This document shows positions 1 to 5,561 of a stretch of 9,802 nt of DNA, piece after piece. The position numbers and the translations under genes were made by a program. The notes beneath the pieces were generated by a model. That model was not told where the DNA came from and ran no database searches. It saw only the letters and a program-made list of their open reading frames with translations. How positions within the stretch are numbered: position 1 is the stretch's first letter; each line of letters starts with the position of its first letter. The DNA is from Actinomycetes bacterium (GTDB taxonomy: Bacteria; Actinomycetota; Coriobacteriia; Coriobacteriales; Eggerthellaceae), in the NCBI GenBank assembly GCA_023403475.1, contig JAEYEL010000006.1, forward strand, positions 1 through 9,802, written 5' to 3'.

Positions 1-3000
1 GAACGGTATCTTTGTTCCAACCGGTCTCCTGCACCGTGAAGGTATAGGTGCCGGGCTTGGCGAATGTTGCGTCGCCGAAGTCGAAGGAAACAGCAGCGCC
101 GTCCGCACCTTCGGAAGCGGAAGCGTAGTTGCTGCCCGTGCGCACGATAGCGCCGTCTGCAATCGCTTGCGCGGTAGCCGCATCAGGCGTCAACGTGAAG
201 TCGAAGGTCTCGTTGTCAAGCATGTCGCGCCCGGTAAGCGTCTTGGTGCCATGCACGAACGCATCGCCTGCAAGCGTTACTTTTTCAGGCGTGTACTCGT
301 TTATGAACGAGAATCCAGTTGCGCTCGCTTGGGTCTCGCCGTTTCTCTTGTACGTCGGCGTGACCTTGACGACCTCCTCGTCGCCAACCGTCTCAGAGGA
401 AACCGCCACCTCGACCGTCCACACAGAGGGGTCGTAAGTCATGCCGTCTTTGACGTATACGACCGCGCCGCCAACCGTCGTCGGCGTAATGCCGTCTTTG
501 ACATCAACCCACTCGTCTGCATCGTTCTTCACGACCTCGGTGATAGCGTAGGTGTAGGTATTGCCAACGTCTGCGCTGCTAAACGTAATCCGACCGAACG
601 CAACGGACCCGCTTGCATCCGCCGTCGTGATGAGGCTCGTTGCGCCTTCCGGCATAGGGGCGCTGCCCACGGGTGTCAAGCGGAAGTTGAACAAGTCGCG
701 CTCAAGCGGCTTTTGGCCGGAGTTGTCCGTATAGGATTTCATCCCGCTGGGGTTCCATCCCGTCTCCGTTGCCGAAAACGTGTTGGTGAACGTGGCCTTC
801 CCAACAGTTGCGGCAGGCTCCACCGCAGTGCCAGCATCGTTAGTCACTTGGGTCATCGACGACGTTGCGGTCAACGTGCCGTTTTTGCCGTCGGTCACCG
901 TAACGGTCACCTCGTACAGAGCCTGCGAGAAGGTGACGCCGGGGTTGGAGCCGCTCTCCTCTTCGCTCTCGTAGATTTGATACACGTACGTGCCCGGCGC
1001 GTCATAGGCGATGTTTCCGAAGTTGAACGGAATCTCCGTTCCGGAAGCCGTGCCGTTTTGATTCTCAACAACCAACGTCGTGTTTTCCGGAAGCGGCGCG
1101 TTCGGATTTGCATTTGCGGCTTCAATAAGGAAGGCGAACTTATCGGTGGCGTTCCAGTCGCGCCCCGTGAACACCTTCGCACCCGCAAGGGCGGTCGAAC
1201 CTTCAAGCGTACCCGCTGCGCTATAGGTGTTGACGAACTTCGCCTCGGAGGTTGCGCCTGCGGCGATAGTGCCCGATGCACCGCCGGCCGGATCCGTCTG
1301 AGTAAACCCAGCCGGAAGGTTGGTTTCGATCACCTCGTAGGTATCGCCTTCGGAAAGGCCGTAGATATAGAGGGTTTCGCCATGTTTGATGCTGTGGGTT
1401 GCCTTGCCGTTCACATCAACCGCAAGCTTGAACGCAGTGCCCTGAATTTCACCGGCAGCGTTCTTCACCACGGCGTCAAGTTCCGCACTCTTATGGTTCG
1501 GAAGGTTTACCTCGAACGTGAAGAGTGTGTCCGCGTAGTCGCTCAGCGTATAGCCACCCGCCACCTCGACCGTCTTGGAGATGGCGAGCGTTCCCGGCAG
1601 CTCGACGGAGAGCTTGCCGTTGTTGCCAAGATGCACGTTAATGGCGTTCGCCTTCTCAACGCTTGTCGTATCGTTCCACTGAGGGCTGATGACATCTTCG
1701 CCCGTTTGCGTGACGTTCGGGGCCTTCGCGTTGCGCAGATTGTTAATGTATTCCAATCGAGGAGTTTCGGCTTTGAAGTGCACATGGCCGTCTATCGTGA
1801 CGGTGGCTCCATCAAGCCCCACTAGATCGCCGCCATGGAAAGCCAGCGTCTCTTCCTTGGATTCGGCTTTTCCATCAACCAGCTCATAGTACGCGTGCTT
1901 ATAGTAGTAGGTGGCGCCTGTCGCGATTTCTGATGCAGGCATCGTGCAGGCTTCATCGGTGTAGATGGGCGTATTCTGCTTGAAATAGTAGTAGCTGTTG
2001 CTTCTTGCAGGCTTGAAGTGCGCAATCGTGTCGCCCGATTCGCCTGCGGTCCAGGCGTTGGCATAAAACGAGACGTTTCCTTCTTGGGAGTTTTTGTCTA
2101 TGTAGTCGCTCAACGCCTCGTCAGGATTGGCAAGGTTGCTCTTAGCTTCGGCCTTCAGGCTTGAATTGAAGAAAAGGCGGATGGGATAGGTGTCGGTAAC
2201 CGACATCGTGTTGTCGGTCGCATCGATGTCGAACTTGCGCAGAGGAATAAGCGATGCGGGAATCATAACCCGAACCTTGTCGCCCTCTTTAAGATTGTCG
2301 GATTTCGTCACCGTGATCTTGATGTTGTTGAGGTTGCCTTCAGGGTAAAGGACGTTTCCGGCTTCGCCTGTAAACGTATAGGTGGTGACGTTCCCTTCGG
2401 TTGTTATGGTCGGGTTCGAGTAAACGTTGTTCGCAAACACGATGGTGCTGAAGGAATCGACCTGCATGTAGTCGCCAAGCTGGTCGTTAAAGGTAATGTA
2501 GCCGGAAGTGTGAGCCGCTCCGTCTTCGGTGTGCGTAGGCGACCCGGATCCGGCGGTGATGGTGCTCGAAATGTCGTCGAAGATTTTGCTCAGCTGGTCA
2601 GCGCTGCTGGCGGCCTTGTAGAAGTCGGAGTTCTCGGCACGGGCGCCGAAATTCCACGTCCATGTCGGCCACAACCCACCGCTTTGCGTGTACGTTGCAC
2701 TCGGATAATTGCTCGACACCGCTTGCATGAATTTATTTTCATTCGAAGTACCAGAGATAGTAGGGTTAGCGTTAGGGTCGGCGCCAGCGAAGATGCCGAT
2801 GCTGTAGATAGTCGTACCGTTATCTTTCATGTCCTTCGCGAAAGAAACAGCACTGCTCGCCACATTTCTTTCAAACCCGCTGCTACTTGTCGGCGCACCA
2901 TCGGTGAAGAAAAGGACCACCTTTTTGGAATCGGTGCGCGCAGCAGACGAGTTCAACTGGGAAGAAGCAAGCTCCATTCCGTAATCTGCTTGCGTCGCAC

Positions 3001-3814
3001 CAGCGGGACGTATCGCGTTGATCATGCTCGTAAAATTACTTTTAGTGGCATTGGTGCAGGCACTCAAACTCACCATTACTTGGCTGTAGTTGTATGTGTA
3101 TCCTCCATTTTTATAGGTGTCATTCCCCACCGAGTTGCTCTTATTGCCCGCAAACTTCACAACAGACACCTGATGCTGCTTCGAAGAATCGGCAATCGAA
3201 GCGTTCTGCTCGGCAATCTTGTCAATGAAAGAATTCGCAGCGGTCTGCAGCGCATTAATGCGCTTTGTGCTGTCTCCAGAACCCATTGGGTCGTCCATCG
3301 AACCCGATGCGTCCAGAACCAGAACGATATCGAGAGGAACCGTAGTGGTGGTAGATGTGTTCGACGTGGAGGACAGAGCCGAAAGGACGGTCAGGAAGTC
3401 AGAGCCTGGGGCTTTCTTAATCGTGCGGGTCTCATCGCTGTCTATTTTCGAAAGCGTGATATCGGTGTTCGACACGGTTTTGTCAGTCCAGATGCGGCCG
3501 ACATTCTTCGTGTCTTTATCCAACTCCAAATCCACCCACGAAGAAACGGTGGATTTGTCCACAATGGTTTCTTCGTCGCCAGCAGCCTTGGTCTGCACAT
3601 CGTTTCCCAGCCTGAAAAGGTTCGCTATGCCCTGAACGGGATCGGGAAGCGAGCCGTTTTGATAGGCCATTGCCACCGGGGGCGCTGCCAACAAAACGGC
3701 GGCCAGCGCAACGCCAAGACCGAGGGCAACCCTGCGACGACCCTGCGGCTTTTTCTGATGCTTGTGCGCCGAAGTGCTATCGGCTCATTTGTTTGTGAAC
3801 AACTTCATAACCAT
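1..3814 (-). CDS. Large VWA/pilin-domain surface adhesin, partial; in-frame TGA at codon 10
   Basis: Probable sortase-anchored cell-wall adhesin or pilus-tip protein. The frame is open from the left edge to a TGA at 3785-3787. The only ATG with a good ribosome site (3812-3814) lies nine codons beyond that TGA in the same frame. Numbering from that ATG: a basic stretch ending RRR at 26-28, a hydrophobic core at 29-44, and likely signal cleavage after AMA at about 50. A VWA domain spans about 162-350, with a complete MIDAS: DASGS at 168-172, Thr274, and Asp305 in FFTDG. Then comes a middle region with no assigned fold, a Cna-B/DUF5979-like module (about 735-862), and Spy0128/FctA-type pilin modules at about 865-1010, 1012-1175 and 1180 to the edge. 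KxxTGRD openings and FTNTF/FINEY closing strands fit Lys-Asn isopeptide bonds. The C-terminus is outside the window. No sortase gene is present here. It is either a pseudogene in this strain, a readthrough gene, or carries a base error near the start. Confidence 0.85.
3768..3784 (-). other. Short hairpin directly 3' of the in-frame TGA
   Basis: Minus strand GCCGA, a 7-nt loop, then TCGGC forms a 5-bp stem beginning at the base after the TGA. It is too short and too close to resemble a bacterial SECIS element, and a selenocysteine inside a signal peptide would be pointless. It is recorded only because structure 3' of a stop can affect readthrough. Confidence 0.25.
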
Positions 3815-3821
3815 CACCGAA

Positions 3822-3827
3822 CCCCTT
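3822..3827 (-). promoter_or_regulatory. Ribosome binding site for the adhesin ATG
   Basis: AAGGGG on the minus strand ends 7 nt before the ATG at 3812-3814. This is the only convincing Shine-Dalgarno near the adhesin 5' end. It argues that translation was designed to begin there, upstream of the in-frame TGA. Confidence 0.6.
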
Positions 3828-3874
3828 GTCTCATTAGGAGCACCTGTTTCTTTAGTGCCCACTGTTCGGCTGGG

Positions 3875-3900
3875 AAGATACCCCCCCCCATGCCCATCAA
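3875..3900 (-). promoter_or_regulatory. Candidate phase-variable promoter with G-tract spacer
   Basis: On the minus strand TTGATG (3900-3895, -35-like, 4/6) is followed by a 14-bp spacer containing the G9 run and then TATCTT (3880-3875, -10-like, 4/6). Fourteen bp is too short for good sigma-70 activity; two to three added G would give 16-17 bp. The predicted transcript would start near 3868 with a leader of about 50 nt. The layout resembles the poly-G promoter spacer of Neisseria porA. The hexamers are weak, so this remains a hypothesis. Confidence 0.4.
3881..3889 (-). repeat. Homopolymer G9 tract upstream of the adhesin
   Basis: Nine consecutive C on the plus strand (G on the minus strand) lie 67 nt upstream of the adhesin ATG. 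I noticed no other homopolymer of this length in the window. Runs of this kind change length by slipped-strand mispairing and commonly drive phase variation of surface proteins. They are also prone to sequencing error. Confidence 0.9.
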
Positions 3901-3930
3901 CGTACACTCATCCATATGCTGTTGCCCATA

Positions 3931-3960
3931 TCGCAAGAACACCCATATATGGTGTTCGCA
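3931..3960. repeat. Operator-like inverted repeat upstream of the adhesin
   Basis: Perfect half-sites GAACACC (3937-3943) and GGTGTTC (3951-3957) flank a 7-bp AT-rich spacer. The symmetry continues outward as CGCA/TGCG with a 2-bp bulge. It sits about 10 bp downstream of the TACAAT -10 candidate, where a repressor would block initiation. There is no T-run, so it is not a terminator. CCATAT recurs on the plus strand at 3912, 3926 and 3943 across the same region. Confidence 0.5.
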
Positions 3961-3969
3961 ATCGATAAC

Positions 3970-3997
3970 ATTGTAATGCGAAGGCAAGATTTATGAA
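3970..3997 (-). promoter_or_regulatory. Candidate distal promoter for the adhesin
   Basis: TTCATA (3997-3992) and TACAAT (3975-3970) are separated by 16 bp in an AT-rich stretch (about 3961-4045) that contrasts with the GC-rich surroundings. TACAAT differs from the -10 consensus at one base. Transcription from here would give a leader of about 150 nt containing the inverted repeat at 3931-3960 and the G9 run. Confidence 0.4.
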
Positions 3998-4188
3998 TGA
4001 ATAACTTAACGATAAAAACTTTACTCCATGAATAAACCATTTCGAACGCCGAACGTATGCGTTTTTCGACCGTTCAACAAACGCAGCTTAGGCCTCTCAT
4101 CGCACCCCGTGCCGCACCCCGGAATCTGCACCTCGAAGCTGGTTTTGGGAATTCTTTTTGCGAGCGCGGCGAAAACAAGGGAACATAG

Positions 4189-4194
4189 TATACT
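4189..4194 (+). promoter_or_regulatory. -10 box candidate for the rightward unit
   Basis: TATACT is a 5/6 match to the -10 consensus, 137 nt before the start of the small membrane protein. No clear -35 exists 16-18 bp upstream; the sequence there is GC-rich. TTGCGA at 4158-4163 is 25 bp away, too far. If used, it produces a leader of about 130 nt containing the hairpins described separately. Confidence 0.35.
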
Positions 4195-4236
4195 TTGCTT
4201 CGAGCAAGCCTTGCGTCGGCGTTGTGCAACGCCGAC
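4195..4236 (+). other. Two adjacent hairpins in the leader of the rightward unit
   Basis: TTGCT-TCG-AGCAA (4195-4207) is a perfect 5-bp stem. GTCGGCGTTG (4215-4224) and CAACGCCGAC (4227-4236) are perfect complements, giving a 9-bp stem with a GTGC loop; flanking TTGC/GCAA can extend it past one bulged G. No T-run follows on either strand, so a plain intrinsic terminator is unlikely. A leader structure or protein-binding dyad fits better. Confidence 0.45.
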
Positions 4237-4300
4237 GGCAAACAGCAGGCGATGCCGCCACCCGCGCAGAAGAACGGCGCTGGGCAGCAAAAAAGGAAAT

Positions 4301-4310
4301 GCGGTACCGC
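4301..4310. repeat. Perfect 10-bp palindrome GCGGTACCGC
   Basis: The palindrome lies 13 nt upstream of the GGAG ribosome site of the small membrane protein gene. It could be a small operator or part of a leader fold near the ribosome site. It superficially resembles the T-box core but lacks the UGGN needed to pair with a tRNA 3' end. Confidence 0.3.
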
Positions 4311-4331
4311 CAAAGAGACGATGGAGCACGT

Positions 4332-4535
4332 ATGGATGCTACTGAAGTAATTGATTTTCTGTTCGGGTCGTTCGGCGGCCTCGGGTGTCTTGTGGGCGCC
4401 GGTCTGGTGATAAGCGTCATCGCATGCATTATTATGGAGCGCCGCACGCGCAAACAGTTCGTAGACCGCGAGCCAAGCGAAGACGACTGGTCGTTTTTCG
4501 ACGATGATGACGAAAACGAAGAAGAGAAGAAATAG
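4332..4535 (+). CDS. Small single-pass membrane protein with acidic C-terminus
   Basis: Hypothetical 67-residue protein. I chose the ATG at 4332 because GGAG (4323-4326) precedes it by 5 nt and everything upstream in the frame is Arg-rich and lies over the hairpin-bearing leader. One hydrophobic helix with several glycines spans about residues 9-35. It is followed by ERRTRK (36-41), which by the positive-inside rule places the C-terminus in the cytoplasm. The tail is strongly acidic (FFDDDDENEEE, 55-65) and ends in two Lys. It lies 15 nt upstream of the pyridoxal kinase on the same strand, so the two are probably co-transcribed. I do not recognise the family. The compact membrane anchor and charged tail suggest a membrane-associated accessory protein, but no function can be assigned. 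Confidence 0.65.
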   Translation: MDATEVIDFLFGSFGGLGCLVGAGLVISVIACIIMERRTRKQFVDREPSEDDWSFFDDDDENEEEKK

Positions 4536-4550
4536 CAGCCGGAGCAGCAA

Positions 4551-5483
4551 ATGGAACAACAGTCGAAACAGCATCTAGAGCAACAATCGGAACAACAGTC
4601 GAAACAGCAGCCCCTCTACCTTTATCAGCGAGAAGGCTCCTATATTCCGCGCATCGCAGCCGTTCACGACCTGTGCGGCTACGGAAAGTGCTCGCTTGGC
4701 GTGGCCATTCCCGTGCTTTCCGCCGCAGGATGCGATGTATGCCCCGTGCCCACGGGTCTGTTCTCAAGCCACACGGCCTTTCCCGGCTGGTACATGCACG
4801 ACACCACCGAGATACTGGGCGACTACCTTGCCGCTTGGCAAGAAATCGGTGTTGAGATAGACGCCATATACAGCGGCTTTCTGGGCGCACCCGAGCAAGT
4901 TGACCGCATTCGCGACCTGTACGAAACGTACCCTGAGGCGCTGCGCGTGGTTGACCCCGTTATGGCCGATCACGGCAAAGTGTATCCCACCTATACGCCC
5001 GAGCTGTGCGACGCCATGGCAGAGCTTGCAGCCGGCGCTGACATTCTCACCCCCAACCTGACCGAAGCCGCCATTATTCTGGGCGAACCCATAGGCGACG
5101 ACTGGGCTGGAGCCGATATTAGCGATACGGAAGCGGCACGCCTTGTAGACGCACTTATGGAACGTGGTGCCAAGCACGTGGTGCTCAAGGGTGTGCAGCG
5201 AGAAGGCGAAACGCTTATGCGCAACTTCGTAGGCGGCGCGAGCATGAGCATGGCAGAAGTGCACAACGAATACCTTCCCTACATGCTGCACGGCACGGGT
5301 GATTTGTACGCATCGTGCTTGCTGGCAGCTGTTATGGCGGGGCGCAGCCTTGTAGAAGCCACTACGTTTGCCGGCAATTTCGTACACGATGCCATGCTGG
5401 TAAGCGCCAAACAGCCTCAGTTCCGCGACCGCGGCGTGAGCTTCGAGCCGCTTTTGGGAAAGGTTTGCGAGCTGCTCGCGTAA
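4551..5483 (+). CDS. Pyridoxal/pyridoxamine kinase (PdxK/PdxY-type, ribokinase superfamily)
   Basis: Phosphorylates pyridoxal, pyridoxine or pyridoxamine at the 5' hydroxyl with ATP, salvaging vitamin B6 to feed the pyridoxal-phosphate pool in the cytoplasm. 310 residues against the usual 280-290; the excess is an N-terminal Gln-rich stretch (about 1-20). The kinase core starts near IPRIAAVHD (32-40). TGLFSSHT, DPVMADHGK (from Asp135), TPNLTEA (167-173) and GTGD (248-251) follow in the family order, with Asp251 the expected catalytic base. The ATG at 4551 is supported by GGAG 6 nt upstream, and there is no other good start before the core, so the extension appears genuinely translated. It follows the small membrane protein gene by 15 nt. 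The exact substrate preference cannot be read from sequence, and hydroxymethylpyrimidine kinases of the same superfamily are a less likely alternative. Confidence 0.9.
   Translation: MEQQSKQHLEQQSEQQSKQQPLYLYQREGSYIPRIAAVHDLCGYGKCSLGVAIPVLSAAGCDVCPVPTGLFSSHTAFPGWYMHDTTEILGDYLAAWQEIGVEIDAIYSGFLGAPEQVDRIRDLYETYPEALRVVDPVMADHGKVYPTYTPELCDAMAELAAGADILTPNLTEAAIILGEPIGDDWAGADISDTEAARLVDALMERGAKHVVLKGVQREGETLMRNFVGGASMSMAEVHNEYLPYMLHGTGDLYASCLLAAVMAGRSLVEATTFAGNFVHDAMLVSAKQPQFRDRGVSFEPLLGKVCELLA
4553..4609 (+). repeat. 21-bp direct repeat at the start of the kinase gene
   Basis: An identical 21-base segment occurs at 4553-4573 and 4589-4609, a period of 36 bp (12 codons). A related CAACAATCGG stretch lies between them. 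It encodes the repeated EQQSKQ-type residues of the N-terminal extension. Being a multiple of three, gain or loss of a unit would keep the frame. Confidence 0.85.
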
Positions 5484-5524
5484 GCACCTCTTTCGCAAAC
5501 CGCCCGCACAAGCGGCATTGCCGC
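5462..5524. terminator. Inverted repeats between convergent genes, possible terminator region
   Basis: GGTTTGCGA (5462-5470) and TCGCAAACC (5493-5501) are perfect complements enclosing 22 nt, and they straddle the kinase stop codon at 5481-5483. A second dyad, GCGGCATTGCCGC (5512-5524), follows. They could fold in transcripts from both converging genes. No T-run follows on either strand, so a canonical intrinsic terminator is not shown. Confidence 0.35.
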
Positions 5525-5561
5525 AAGCACAAATGCGGGGCGCAGGCACAAGCACGAAGGA

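Larger units (their letters stand above)
3815..4331. other. Intergenic control region between divergent genes
   Basis: No convincing gene is present in these 517 bases. The left part holds the adhesin ribosome site, G9 tract, inverted repeat and candidate promoters. The centre (about 3961-4045) is AT-rich. The right part holds a TATACT box and several hairpins leading to the small membrane protein gene. Open frames crossing it on either strand lack ribosome sites and have Arg/Cys/Pro-rich compositions typical of spurious frames. Confidence 0.7.

Noticed and set aside
167..1825. 552-codon open frame on the plus strand
   Set aside because: It lies wholly antisense to the adhesin, is Arg/His/Cys-rich and shows no domain; it is a by-product of codon usage on the other strand.
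3768..3787. Selenocysteine codon with SECIS
   Set aside because: The 5-bp stem is too short, begins right at the TGA, and selenocysteine in a cleaved signal peptide has no rationale.
2510..3976. 488-codon open frame on the plus strand
   Set aside because: Antisense to the signal peptide and VWA region of the adhesin, with low-quality composition and no ribosome site.
4290..4315. T-box-like GGTACCGC sequence
   Set aside because: It lacks the UGGN that pairs with the tRNA 3' end, has no specifier stem, and the downstream genes are not amino-acid related.
4074..4574. 166-codon minus-strand frame with a hydrophobic start
   Set aside because: The Leu/Phe-rich start is simply the complement of the acidic Glu/Lys codons of the small membrane protein; the remainder is Cys/Arg-rich.
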